Of a stretch of 64,000 bases of DNA, positions 17,713-26,969 are shown one piece after another. Location of the stretch: NCBI RefSeq assembly GCF_029633825.1, contig NZ_CP090643.1:310001-374000 (forward strand), written 5' to 3'. The position numbers and the translations under genes were made by a program. How positions within the stretch are numbered: the first letter of the stretch is position 1; every line of letters begins with the position of its first letter. A model generated the notes under the pieces. The model ran no database searches. It was not told the origin of the DNA and was given only the letters and a program-made list of their open reading frames with translations. This DNA comes from Burkholderia contaminans (GTDB lineage Bacteria > Pseudomonadota > Gammaproteobacteria > Burkholderiales > Burkholderiaceae).

Positions 17713-20700
17713 ATGCTTGACGCGATCATCCGCTTTTCGCTGCGCTTTCGCGGCGTCATCTTCTCGCTGGCCGTGATGGCGGCCGGCTACGGGCTCTTTA
17801 CGCTGACGCGCGCCAAGCTCGACGTTTTTCCCGAATTTGCGCCGCCGATGAGCATCGTGCAGACGGCCGCTCCGGGCATGACCAGCGAACAGGTGGAGAG
17901 CCTCGTCACCCAGCCGGTTGAAAATGCCCTCGGCGGCATGACGGGCCTGAAGTCGATTCGCTCGCGGTCCATGCAGGGCCTCTCCTCGGTCACGCTTGTG
18001 TTCGATGACCACGCCAACGTGATGCAGGTCAGGCAGCTCGTCACCGAGCGCATCGGCGGGCTTGCGGGCTCGCTACCAGTGGGCGTCACCGCACCCCAAC
18101 TCCTGCCGCTCACCACGACAACGAGCGTCGTGCGCACCATTGGCCTGACGTCGACGACGCGCTCGCTCGCGGACCTCTACGACATCGCCCAGTGGACGGT
18201 CAAACCGCAGCTGCTCGGCACTCCCGGCGTGGCCGACGTGATTGTGTTCGGCGGTGAGACGCGCCAGCTGCAGATCCAGGTCGACCCCGCGAAGCTGATG
18301 CGCCACGGCCTGTCGATCCCGGACGTGATTGCCGCGGCGCGCCAGGCCACCGGCGTGCGCGGCGCCGGGTTCATCGAGAACAGCAACCAGCGCATCGCCG
18401 TCAACGCCGATGGCCAGATCGCGACACCGCAAAAACTGGCCAGTGTCGTGCTGCGTTCCAGCAACGGCGCGGCGGTTCGTGTGGGTGACGTCGCCAACGT
18501 GACCTGGGGCAGTGCACCTGCTGTTGGCGCAGCATCGATCATGGGCAAGCCCGGCGTGATGGTGGTGATGGAAAGCCAGTACGGGACCAACACGATGGCC
18601 GTGACGCGCGACATCGAAAGGACGCTCGCGGGACTCGGACCCGCGCTCGCCCGGCAAGGTGTGGACGTAAACACCAACGTCTTCCGGCCCGCCAACTTCA
18701 TCGAGGCCGCCGTCGGCCACCTGCGCACCGCGCTCATCGTCGGCGCCGTGCTGGTCATCGCGGTGCTGTTCCTGTTCCTGCTCAACGTGCGCACCGCCGT
18801 GATTTCCGCGGTGGCGATTCCGCTGTCGCTGCTGGTCGCGATCATCGTATTGACGTCGTTCGGCGTCAGCCTGAACACGATGACCCTGGGTGGGCTCGCC
18901 ATCGCGCTCGGCGAGGTGGTCGACGATGCCATCATCGACGTCGAGAACATCTACCGGCGCCTGCGCGAGAACCGCACGCTGCCCCAGCCGCTGCCCGCTT
19001 TCCGGGTCGTGCTGCGTGCTTCGCTCGAAGTTCGCAGCGCCGTGGTGTTCGCCACCTTCATCGTAACGCTGATCTTCCTGCCCGTGCTCACGCTCACGGG
19101 TATCGGTGGACGGCTCTTTGCGCCGCTGGGTATCGCCTACATTCTCGCCGTGCTCGCGTCGCTCGGCGTCGCCCTGACGCTCACGCCGGCGATGGCACTC
19201 GCACTGCTGGCGAAGGGACCCTTGCCCGAGCGGGAGCCGCGCCTGATCGGGCGCCTCAAGACGCGTTACATCGCGCTGCTGACGAAAGTCGAACAGCATG
19301 TGAAGGCGGTCATGGTGATCGTCGCGGTGATGTGCGCCGCGGCGCTCGCGTCACTGCCATTCATGAGCGGGAGTTTTATTCCGCAACTGCGCGAAGGCCA
19401 CTACACGGTTCACATGGGGCTCGCACCGGGCACCTCGCTCGCCGAATCGCTGCGCATCGGCACGCAGGTCTCGAACGCGCTGATGCAGGTGCCGGGCGTG
19501 CGTCTCGTGGCACAGCGTGCGGGCCGCGCGAATGGCGTGGTCGACCCCACCGGCGTGCAGCTCTCCGAGTTCGAAGTCGACCTCAAGCCGATGGGGGCAT
19601 CGGGCCAGAGCTGGGCGCTCTACCGGATTCGCCAGGCGCTGGCGCGCTTTCCGGGTCTCTCCACCTCGGTCAACACGTTTCTCGAGGAACGGATCGACGA
19701 AACCATTTCGGGCACCACGGCCCCGGTGGTCGTGAATGTGTTCGGCAACAATCTCGACGTCATCGATCGCACGGCGCAGCAGATCGCCCAGCTGATCGGC
19801 ACGATCCACGGCGTCGCCAGCGTGCGGGTGGATTCGCCGCCCGGGATTCCGGAACTGGACGTGCGGCTGAATCCCGACGCCCTGAGCCGCTGGGGCTTCC
19901 GGCCCGTCGAGGTGCTCGATGCTCTCCAGGCTGCCTACGCGGGCGTGACCGTATCCCAGATCTACGAGGGTAGCCGCAGCTATGACCTCGCCGTTGTGCT
20001 CGACCCGGCCCAGCGTCAGACCGTCGGCGACATTGGCAAGCTCATGGTGCGCAATGGCGACGGCCTTGCCGTGCCGCTGGGCTCGCTCGCGACGATCCGT
20101 CAGGTCGCGGGACGCTACCAGATCACACATGACGGTGGCCAGCGCGTGCAGACGGTATCGGTCAATCTCGGCAGCCGGCCCGTCAGCGACTTCGTAAAGG
20201 AAGCACAGGCGCGTGTGAATCACGCGATCAGGATGCCGCCGGGCACGTATGCCGTCTTCAGCGGTGAGAGCGAAGCGCGCGCGCAGTCGCAACGCGACCT
20301 GCTCGCATACGGCGGGATTGCGCTGGTGGGCATCGCGCTGCTGCTGTTCCTCGCAATGAAGAGCCGTCGCGGCGTGCTGCTGGTCATGATTAACCTGCCC
20401 TTCGCGCTCGTGGGCGGGGTTCTGAGCGTCGTGCTGACCGGCGCGAACCTGTCGCTGGGCAGCATGGTGGGATTCGTCACGCTGCTCGGCATCTCGCTGC
20501 GCAATTCAATCATGCTGATCAGCCACTACGAGCATCTGGTGCACGTCGACCGGCTGGCCTGGGACATAAATACGGCGGTGCGCGGTGCGTCGGAACGGCT
20601 GGTGCCGATCCTGATGACTGCACTGGTGACTGCGCTCGCCCTGCTGCCGCTCGCCGTGACGAGCGGCGCGCCGGGTAACGAAATCGAGGGGCCGATGGCG

Positions 20701-20850
20701 ATTGTCATTCTTGGCGGCCTGCTCACCTCGACCGCACTGAACCTGATCGTACTGCCCACCTTGGCACTGCGTTACGGGCGTTTCGCGCGCGAGGAACTGG
20801 TCGAACCCGGACAAGCAGCGGTATCAGGAGAAACGGGCGATGGCCAGTGA
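17713..20850 (+). CDS. RND transporter of the heavy-metal efflux (CzcA-like) type
   Basis: A 1045-residue inner-membrane proton/substrate antiporter with the RND layout: TM1, a large periplasmic loop, TM2-6, a second loop, TM8-12. The central membrane motif GEVVDDAIIDVENIYRR (near residues 401-417) is the region used to class heavy-metal RND pumps. The adaptor and outer-membrane genes are adjacent, 65 bp upstream. The metal cannot be read from the motif with confidence; chromate, mercury, cobalt and manganese-type genes surround it. Confidence 0.88.
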   Translation: MLDAIIRFSLRFRGVIFSLAVMAAGYGLFTLTRAKLDVFPEFAPPMSIVQTAAPGMTSEQVESLVTQPVENALGGMTGLKSIRSRSMQGLSSVTLVFDDHANVMQVRQLVTERIGGLAGSLPVGVTAPQLLPLTTTTSVVRTIGLTSTTRSLADLYDIAQWTVKPQLLGTPGVADVIVFGGETRQLQIQVDPAKLMRHGLSIPDVIAAARQATGVRGAGFIENSNQRIAVNADGQIATPQKLASVVLRSSNGAAVRVGDVANVTWGSAPAVGAASIMGKPGVMVVMESQYGTNTMAVTRDIERTLAGLGPALARQGVDVNTNVFRPANFIEAAVGHLRTALIVGAVLVIAVLFLFLLNVRTAVISAVAIPLSLLVAIIVLTSFGVSLNTMTLGGLAIALGEVVDDAIIDVENIYRRLRENRTLPQPLPAFRVVLRASLEVRSAVVFATFIVTLIFLPVLTLTGIGGRLFAPLGIAYILAVLASLGVALTLTPAMALALLAKGPLPEREPRLIGRLKTRYIALLTKVEQHVKAVMVIVAVMCAAALASLPFMSGSFIPQLREGHYTVHMGLAPGTSLAESLRIGTQVSNALMQVPGVRLVAQRAGRANGVVDPTGVQLSEFEVDLKPMGASGQSWALYRIRQALARFPGLSTSVNTFLEERIDETISGTTAPVVVNVFGNNLDVIDRTAQQIAQLIGTIHGVASVRVDSPPGIPELDVRLNPDALSRWGFRPVEVLDALQAAYAGVTVSQIYEGSRSYDLAVVLDPAQRQTVGDIGKLMVRNGDGLAVPLGSLATIRQVAGRYQITHDGGQRVQTVSVNLGSRPVSDFVKEAQARVNHAIRMPPGTYAVFSGESEARAQSQRDLLAYGGIALVGIALLLFLAMKSRRGVLLVMINLPFALVGGVLSVVLTGANLSLGSMVGFVTLLGISLRNSIMLISHYEHLVHVDRLAWDINTAVRGASERLVPILMTALVTALALLPLAVTSGAPGNEIEGPMAIVILGGLLTSTALNLIVLPTLALRYGRFAREELVEPGQAAVSGETGDGQ

Positions 20851-20913
20851 CGAGGTGTCACGGTAAAGACGAAGCGAACGCGACCCGCATTGCGAACCAT
20901 TGGAGAGATCCCC

Positions 20914-21414
20914 GTGATTGGTCTGAACAAGCTGCTTGACGGGAAGAAGCTCCATCTGGTGTTTGAATTGAGCCTGTGGTTCAAGGCGATTTTCGCGCTT
21001 TCAGAAATCGCTGCCGGCGTTGTCACATACTTCGTTCCGCAGCGGCTTTTTCTGACTTTTGTGCGTTTGGTCACGCAGGATGAGTTTGCGGAAGATCCCC
21101 ATGATCTCGTCGCCAACTTTCTCCTTCATACCGTACAGCACCTTTCTGTCGACACCCAGAAATTCGCGGCGATTTATCTGCTCGGACACGGCGTGATCAA
21201 GCTGTGGCTGATCATCGGTTTGCTGTGCGAGAGACTTTGGTACTTTCCCATTTCCATGATTGTTTTCGGCCTGTTCATTGGCTACCAGGTCTATCGATTT
21301 ACATTCACGCACTCAGTCTGGTTGTTGCTCGTCACGGCCTTGGACATCGTCGTTATCGCCCTCACCTGGCACGAATACCGATATCTCCGAAACGGGCAGA
21401 AGGCGGTAATGTAG
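20914..21414 (+). CDS. DUF2127-like membrane protein
   Basis: A 166-residue protein with four likely membrane segments. It resembles DUF2127 family proteins (LHLVFELSLWFKAIFALSEIAAG; YLLGHGVIKLWLIIGLL). Function unknown. GTG 20914 is preferred because GGAGAG lies 6-7 nt upstream; a TTG at 20890 is in frame. It follows the RND gene by 63 bp and may be the operon's fourth member. Confidence 0.75.
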   Translation: MIGLNKLLDGKKLHLVFELSLWFKAIFALSEIAAGVVTYFVPQRLFLTFVRLVTQDEFAEDPHDLVANFLLHTVQHLSVDTQKFAAIYLLGHGVIKLWLIIGLLCERLWYFPISMIVFGLFIGYQVYRFTFTHSVWLLLVTALDIVVIALTWHEYRYLRNGQKAVM

Positions 21415-21522
21415 AGCGCCTGGCTGGGATCCCGTGTCGGGCGGAGCTGATACAGTCCGCGGCGCCGCACCGGCCTGATGCCCGGTAGAAAACAGCTTTC
21501 TCCCGATTCCAGACAACGAACG

Positions 21523-22728
21523 ATGCTACCTGATACATCTACCATCGACCGCATTCCGATTCCCCGTGCAGTCCGGATGCTGGGGTTTGTCAGCCTCTTC
21601 ATGGACTTTTCGTCCGAACTGGTTCATGCGTTGCTGCCCATCTTTCTCGTCACCACGATGGGCATGAGCGTGAGCGCGCTGGGTGTGCTCGAAGGGGCAG
21701 CCGAAGCGACCGCAATGATCGTCAAGATCTTTTCGGGGCCCGTAAGTGATTGGCTTGGCAAACGCAAGGCGCTGTTGTTGCTCGGCTACGGGCTGGCCGC
21801 GCTTTCCAAGCCGCTTTTCCCGCTGGCCGGCACACCCGGGATTGTCGCGGCCGCACGACTTGTCGATCGCGCGGGCAAAGGGATTCGCGGTGCGCCGCGT
21901 GACGCCCTCGTCGCAGACGTCTCGCCCCCGGAGATTCGTGGCGCCTGCTTTGGACTGAGGCAGTCGATGGACACGATCGGAGCATTTGCAGGACCCCTTG
22001 CCGCAATCGTATTGATGCTCGGGTTTTCCGATCACATTCGCACTGTCCTGTGGTTCGCGGTCGTACCCGCGTTCATCGCGGTCGGCCTGATCCTGTTTGG
22101 CATTGAGGAGCCGGTCGGTGAAGGTGCGCCTCGTCGCTTCCGGTCCCCGCTGCACTGGCGGGCATGGCGTGAATTTCCGGAGCGCTACTGGTTCGTGGTC
22201 GCGATCGGTGCCACCTTCACGCTTTCGCGCTTCAGCGAGGCCTTCCTTGTCTTGCGCGCGCAGCAGACCGGGTTGAATATCGCGTGGATTCCCGGCGTGA
22301 TGGTGGTCATGAGTCTCGCCTATTCGCTCTCCGCCTACCCCGCGGGAGCACTTTCGGATCGCATCGATCGCCGGTTTCTACTCGCCTGGGGGCTCGTGCT
22401 CCTGATCGCGGCAGATCTTGTGCTGGGCACGAGCGCGTCGATCATCACCGTCCTCCTCGGCGTTGCGCTCTGGGGCCTGCACATGGGTTTCACACAAGGC
22501 ATTCTCGCGGCGATGGTCGCAGAAACAGCGCCGCAGACACTTCGCGGAAGTTCGTTCGGCCTTTTCAATCTCGCGAGCGGCGTCTGCATGCTGGTCGCGA
22601 GCGTCATCGCCGGTTGGCTGTGGGATCGCCATGGCGCGTCGGCGACGTTCTTTGCCGGAGCCGGTCTGGCTGTCGTCCCACTGGTGATGTGCCGTTTCGC
22701 GCCACGCCTGGAGAAGCGCAACCGCTGA
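21523..22728 (+). CDS. MFS transporter
   Basis: A 401-residue permease with about 12 membrane segments and MFS loop features such as GPVSDWLGKRKALLLLGYG (residues ~63-81) and AGALSDRIDRRFLL. The N-terminus FVSLFMDFSSELVHALLPIFL is typical of a broadly distributed MFS group of unknown substrate. ATG 21523 is preferred to ATG 21478. It lies between the DUF2127 and PAP2 genes, all rightward, so co-transcription with the RND operon is possible. Confidence 0.82.
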   Translation: MLPDTSTIDRIPIPRAVRMLGFVSLFMDFSSELVHALLPIFLVTTMGMSVSALGVLEGAAEATAMIVKIFSGPVSDWLGKRKALLLLGYGLAALSKPLFPLAGTPGIVAAARLVDRAGKGIRGAPRDALVADVSPPEIRGACFGLRQSMDTIGAFAGPLAAIVLMLGFSDHIRTVLWFAVVPAFIAVGLILFGIEEPVGEGAPRRFRSPLHWRAWREFPERYWFVVAIGATFTLSRFSEAFLVLRAQQTGLNIAWIPGVMVVMSLAYSLSAYPAGALSDRIDRRFLLAWGLVLLIAADLVLGTSASIITVLLGVALWGLHMGFTQGILAAMVAETAPQTLRGSSFGLFNLASGVCMLVASVIAGWLWDRHGASATFFAGAGLAVVPLVMCRFAPRLEKRNR

Positions 22729-22759
22729 CCGATCCTGATCTTCACGACAAAAGCCTCTT

Positions 22760-23362
22760 ATGGAAACGCTCGAAGCGCTCAATCAAACCATTTTTCTCGT
22801 GCTCAACGCCACGCCAGCGACGCCGCATTGGCTCATCGGAATGGGAGTGATCATCGCCAACTATGCTATCTGGGCGGCTCCTGTCATACTTGTCTGCCTG
22901 TGGTTGGCGGGCGGCGACGAGAGGCGGGAAATGGCCCTGCGTGCATGTTTTGTTGGCTTCCTGGCACTCGGCATTAACCAGTTGATCGGAATGGTGTGGT
23001 ACCACCCCCGGCCATTCGCAATCGGAATAGGGCATGCATTCCTCGCGCATGCTCCTGACTCGTCATTTCCGAGCGATCACGCCACATTGCTTTCTGCGAT
23101 CTCTTTCACACTCTTCTACGCAGGAAAAAGACGACTTGGACTGCTTGCACTGATCGTCGATATCGCCGTTGCGTGGGCCCGCTTGTTTGTTGGCGTGCAC
23201 TTTCCGTTTGACATGATCGGGGCGGCAATTGTCGCCTGGATCGCCTACATGCTTGGCAGCCCGTTCTGGCGAGTCGGGGGCAGGGTGGTAACCGGGGCTT
23301 CGATTGCCTTGTACAGGAAGGTATTGGCTATGCCGATTGGCCGACGATGGCTGCGACCTTAA
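22760..23362 (+). CDS. PAP2-family phosphatase, undecaprenyl-diphosphatase-like
   Basis: A 200-residue membrane protein with the three PAP2 catalytic motifs: HPRPF (motif 1), PSDHA (motif 2) and ARLFVGVHFPFD (motif 3). Length and topology match BcrC/YbjG-type enzymes that dephosphorylate undecaprenyl pyrophosphate at the outer face of the inner membrane. It follows the MFS gene by 31 bp. Lipid substrate assignment is by family only. Confidence 0.82.
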   Translation: METLEALNQTIFLVLNATPATPHWLIGMGVIIANYAIWAAPVILVCLWLAGGDERREMALRACFVGFLALGINQLIGMVWYHPRPFAIGIGHAFLAHAPDSSFPSDHATLLSAISFTLFYAGKRRLGLLALIVDIAVAWARLFVGVHFPFDMIGAAIVAWIAYMLGSPFWRVGGRVVTGASIALYRKVLAMPIGRRWLRP

Positions 23363-23928
23363 CGGAGCCGTACATGCAGCAAACAGGTCCGCGACATCCC
23401 TTGGTTGAAGCAGTCCTATGACGAACTTGCGAGCGGTTTTTGCGGGTGGGCCAGCGCTGCCCTATCACTCAACTCACTTTTCTTGGACGCCATCGACTTC
23501 GGCGATCAGATGCTCCGTCTCTCGCGATCGCTATTTCTGTGGGCGCGGACGCCAAGTTGCCGTTGGTACTGTTAGCCATGCCTGAACTCATTGGGGGGCC
23601 AGGTTCCTCAAACCCCTGGAGCGAGCGGGCATGTCTTTGCCGAAGGGGGCACAGTCTCCAGAATTCAGTATTGCGAGATACCACGCTCCTTCGACGACAA
23701 CGAATTTCTTTTACTCACCAATGCGTTAAACCGCTTCTGGCGAAAATTTACGAATCCCGGCCGATCCTCATCACGGCATCAGCCGGGCCGAACTAGAGGG
23801 TTGGCCGTGATTCGTTAATACCCGAAGCTTCAGATATTAACGATTACCCGCACCGGGAAATTAGGCGTAGGCGCGTCGCGCACCCTGCGTTCAGGTGCGA
23901 GGCCGGGGCATACCCGGCTCGCCACTGC
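23363..23928. other. Intergenic stretch without a supported gene
   Basis: A 118-codon open frame at 23440-23796 has no ribosome binding site and no recognisable protein features. The stretch separates the rightward PAP2 gene from the leftward small membrane gene and may be decayed sequence. Confidence 0.5.
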
Positions 23929-24150
23929 TCAGCCCTGGCTTGCACGTAACGACTCGCCGAGGCAGTACTTCCCGTAAATCAGGCAGTGGGTCGTAACCTG
24001 ATGCGGTGCAGGCGCTCTCGCACCCGCGCTCGAGGTGTCTCCCAATGTGATATCGCCGGTGTTTCTGGCTGCGAACATGAAAGCCAGGACCACAAACCCG
24101 GCCAGAAGCATCGCGATCCACGCTGCATCCCGGTTTTTCAGGTACTTCAC
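23929..24150 (-). CDS. Small membrane protein downstream of the NRAMP-type gene
   Basis: 73 residues with one strong membrane segment (WIAMLLAGFVVLAFMFA) and a C-terminal tail holding CLIYGKYCLGE. GTG 24150 follows a strong AGGAGGAA, which supports expression. It is leftward, 199 bp beyond the end of the NRAMP-type gene. No family recognised; a membrane partner of the transporter is possible but unproven. Confidence 0.6.
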   Translation of the reverse strand: MKYLKNRDAAWIAMLLAGFVVLAFMFAARNTGDITLGDTSSAGARAPAPHQVTTHCLIYGKYCLGESLRASQG

Positions 24151-24348
24151 GACAATTCCTCCTCAGCAAGATCGGCCACTGCGGTTACCATTTCCTGTCG
24201 CGCCCCGCTCAACGGCCATCCGGCCGGCATCTGGCGTCCACCGGGCGTCCCGCTGTATGCTCCGGCGGGATTGAGGTGCGGGTCACAACAAACGCGCCCT
24301 GAACTGAGCTGCGTGCAGCTGCACGCGTGAAACGACTGATGCAGCGCG

Positions 24349-26007
24349 CTATTTCAACAGGGTCATCTGCACGACCTTGAGCACGACGAGCCCCACGGCC
24401 AGCAGCAGGTAGCCGCGCAGGACTCCCATCCAGACACGCTTGGCCAGCGTCAGGTTCGGCGCCGGCAGATCGTTCAGCGGCGGCATGCGCCACGTGTCGC
24501 GTGCGCCCTCTGGCCATGCCTGGGTTGAGCCCACGGGGTCCCTGCTACCTCTGCGCAGCGCAGCCGTCACGGCATAGCCAGCGATGGCCAGCACGGTTCC
24601 GCCCGCGAGTACTACGAGAATCGTCTCACCGCTGATATCCGGGTACATCACCGACGCGGTCAGGATGATCGACAGCATCACCAGCACCCAGATCACCGCC
24701 CCTGTGAACAGGTTGAGCTTTCTGGAGTTGACCCATGGTCCGAGCACGGCCTTGTCGTTGCACAGGAGCAGCAGGAACACCGTAGCACTCGGCAGCAACA
24801 CGCCGGCGAGCGTCTGGACCGCTTCGGTCAGCAGTCCGAGGGGGCTACCGGGAATCAGTACGATTACGGCAGCCAGCGCGACAATGCCGAAGTACACAAG
24901 GTAAAAGCCTTTCGCGTCCGTCACGCCCCGATGCAGCGAGTGACGGATCTTGAACACGTCGCCAATCGCATAGGCGGTCGACAGCGAGACTGCCGCTGCG
25001 CCGATGATCGCCGCATCGAAGAGCGCAATCGCAAACAGCACGGCCGAGGTACGGCCGGCGTATTTTTCAAGGCCGGTGATGACGCCGCCCGCATCCGTAA
25101 AATTGCCAAATTCGGGCTTTCCCGAGAACAGCGCGGCACTGAACGCCATCATGGCCACTGCGCCGATCAGCACCAGTGCGATGCCGATCCACAGGTCGGC
25201 TTTCTCGTACTTCATGAAGCGCGGCGTAATGCGCTTGTCGATCACATAGCTCTGCTGGAAGAACAGCTGCCAGGGTGCGATCGTCGTACCAACGATACCA
25301 ATGACGAGCAGCATCACATCCGAAAGCTTCGAGTGCGCAGGCCAGTTCGGGATGAAGAAGTCGCGCGTCATCTGGCCAACCGGCGGATGTATCGACACCA
25401 GCACGGGAACAAGGAGCAGGCTCAGCGCACACAGCACGACGGCGAAGCGCTCGAAGCGCCGGAAATTCCCCGTACTGACAGCGGCCATCGTCAGCGCTGC
25501 GGCGATGCAGACGCCCGCGATACGGGAGAGGCCGAAGAAGTCGAGCACAAACGTGATGCCAATGAATTCGGTGACGATCGTGAGCGCGTTGAGCAGGAAG
25601 AGATCGATCACGCTGAACGCCCCCCAGAACTTGCCAAAGCGCTCGAAGATCAACCGCGCATGCCCGACGCCGGTGACCGCACCGAGCCGCAGGACCATTT
25701 CCTGGTTGACGAAGAGGACGGGCACGAGCAGCAGAAGCGTCCACAGCAGCGTCGTGCCGTAGTTCTGGCCAGCCTGTGTATAGGTGCTGAAGGCGCCCGC
25801 GTCGTTGTCGCCGACCATGACGATCAGGCCCGGGCCCAGAATAGCCAGCAACGTTCGAAAGCGCGCCCACCATGTCGTGCGCGGGGCGGTGTCGTGGTGG
25901 GCAATGGTGCCGAGCGCTCCCTTGATGTCGCCCAGATGGGCCGAATCGAGGACTGCGGTGCGTTCCCGCCCGAGCGTGGGTGGTGAGAGATCAGTTGGCG
26001 TAGACAT
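24349..26007 (-). CDS. NRAMP-family metal transporter with non-canonical metal motifs
   Basis: A 552-residue NRAMP/SLC11-type transporter with 11-12 membrane segments. TM1 reads GPGLIVMVGDNDAGAFST, where classical NRAMPs have DPGN. TM6 has TTIAPWQLFF, where they have MPHN. The second motif element thus changes, and the cargo may be Mn, Mg or another ion rather than the usual Mn/Fe. ATG 26007 is chosen because the conserved N-terminal region starts shortly after; an in-frame ATG at 26313 would add ~100 unconserved residues. Two short ORFs with ribosome binding sites precede it. Confidence 0.82.
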   Translation of the reverse strand: MSTPTDLSPPTLGRERTAVLDSAHLGDIKGALGTIAHHDTAPRTTWWARFRTLLAILGPGLIVMVGDNDAGAFSTYTQAGQNYGTTLLWTLLLLVPVLFVNQEMVLRLGAVTGVGHARLIFERFGKFWGAFSVIDLFLLNALTIVTEFIGITFVLDFFGLSRIAGVCIAAALTMAAVSTGNFRRFERFAVVLCALSLLLVPVLVSIHPPVGQMTRDFFIPNWPAHSKLSDVMLLVIGIVGTTIAPWQLFFQQSYVIDKRITPRFMKYEKADLWIGIALVLIGAVAMMAFSAALFSGKPEFGNFTDAGGVITGLEKYAGRTSAVLFAIALFDAAIIGAAAVSLSTAYAIGDVFKIRHSLHRGVTDAKGFYLVYFGIVALAAVIVLIPGSPLGLLTEAVQTLAGVLLPSATVFLLLLCNDKAVLGPWVNSRKLNLFTGAVIWVLVMLSIILTASVMYPDISGETILVVLAGGTVLAIAGYAVTAALRRGSRDPVGSTQAWPEGARDTWRMPPLNDLPAPNLTLAKRVWMGVLRGYLLLAVGLVVLKVVQMTLLK

Positions 26008-26120
26008 TTTTATGGTTCCCGGATTGCGCTGGAACAACTCTGTGGCGGTCAAGCATGCGCGAGCGGACCGGTCGCTGGAAAAACGCGTCCGTCGCGCATG
26101 CCGAAATGGCTTACGGCCTG

Positions 26121-26261
26121 TTACGAGATGAGTCGGCTGACGCAGCGCCAGAATGCAGCGAAGCGGTTCGGTGTGCGGGGCTGCAGCGACAGCATGGTGT
26201 CGTAGCAGGCACGCGAGTCGTCGATGTGCGGGTTTTGCGACACGAGAAGGCCAAAGTTCAT
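26121..26261 (-). CDS. Small ORF (46 aa) in the NRAMP leader
   Basis: It starts MNFGLLVSQNPHID and has GGAG 7 nt upstream of ATG 26261. It lies in the leader of the NRAMP-type gene, 113 bp before its start. No family recognised. It may be a small regulatory protein or a translated leader. Confidence 0.4.
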   Translation of the reverse strand: MNFGLLVSQNPHIDDSRACYDTMLSLQPRTPNRFAAFWRCVSRLIS

Positions 26262-26349
26262 GATGTTCTCCGTGCGTCTGGCAGGACGCGAAACGTGGGG
26301 CGCGGGCAGACACGGAGACCGGCGCATCATGGGCGCCGTGAGGTGCGTG

Positions 26350-26415
26350 CTACCCGTTTGCCCTGATGAAAAGCAGGGATGAGCGGCATATGGGGTAACT
26401 GTCACAGTCCGGCAT
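26350..26415 (-). CDS. Leader peptide candidate (21 aa) upstream of NRAMP-type gene
   Basis: It starts MPDCDSYPICRS after a strong AGGAG placed 6 nt from ATG 26415. It is the first ORF of the leftward leader. Two cysteines and three acidic or polar residues near the start could sense metal during translation, but this is speculation. Confidence 0.35.
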   Translation of the reverse strand: MPDCDSYPICRSSLLFIRANG

Positions 26416-26718
26416 TTCGGCTCCTTTCTGGCGCCAGATGCGCCCGTACAGGTTCACGCGCTGCTCACAGGGAGCAGATGCGCACGCGAGTGGGACTCGC
26501 GTCACGATGCCATTGACTTCGCGCAAGCACGCGGGTCGATGGCGCTTTCTGGGGTGCACGGGGCTGCGTTACTGCGGCGCGCACCGTCTGCCTGACGGCA
26601 GGACGGCGGCTGATAGGTGAGCGCGGGGACGTCCTGCCAGTCAGGCAGCGAAACGGATCAAAGGTCGACTACTGCAGGTGTCCAAGGCAATTGCCCCGTC
26701 CGTGAAGATTGTTGGATT

Positions 26719-26736
26719 GTAGGGGGTGGGGGTATC
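26719..26736 (-). promoter_or_regulatory. Second possible DmeR/RcnR-type site
   Basis: TA, GGGGG, T, GGGGG, TAT: two adjacent five-G tracts between TA steps. RcnR-like regulators bind G/C tracts flanked by AT-rich arms. It is ~185 bp upstream of the better site and could act on a leftward promoter. Weak evidence. Confidence 0.25.
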
Positions 26737-26906
26737 CTGAGTCAACCGGATCTAAGCTGGGGGCAAAAAATTCGTGTTGCGTGCCGATCCTGGCCCCATG
26801 AATCGCCAATTCAGGCGGTTTTGTGGGTGACGCGGTCATCGCCACGGGTCCAACTCGATCAACGAACGGGCATGATGCCGGAGAATTTCCGGCCAAATAA
26901 TATACC

Positions 26907-26919
26907 TATACCCCCTATA
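26907..26919 (+). promoter_or_regulatory. DmeR operator candidate
   Basis: TATA-CCCCC-TATA, a C-tract between inverted TATA arms, 50 bp upstream of dmeR. This is the arrangement known for RcnR/DmeR-type operators. It sits in an AT-rich stretch that can supply the -10. Autoregulation of dmeR-dmeF by Co/Ni-free DmeR is expected. Confidence 0.55.
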
Positions 26920-26969
26920 TCTTTGTAAATGTGCTACAGTCCCGTCCAGTCTTCACGGAGATGCCTTTC

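Larger units (their letters stand above)
26416..26969. other. Divergent control region between NRAMP-type gene and dmeR
   Basis: About 550 bp with no supported gene. It should hold the leftward NRAMP promoter and the rightward dmeR promoter. Two G/C-tract sites flanked by TA steps lie at 26719-26736 and 26907-26919. Confidence 0.5.

Noticed and set aside
18073..19299. 408-codon leftward open frame
   Set aside because: Antisense shadow of the RND transporter gene in high-GC DNA.
23440..23796. 118-codon rightward frame
   Set aside because: No ribosome binding site, low-complexity reading and no recognisable protein pattern.
24931..25986. 351-codon rightward open frame rich in charged residues
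   Set aside because: Antisense to the NRAMP-family gene, whose membrane segments produce this composition on the opposite strand.
26008..26340. Mn (yybP-ykoY) or Mg riboswitch in the NRAMP leader
   Set aside because: I could not find the conserved core sequences; only small ORFs with ribosome binding sites are supported.
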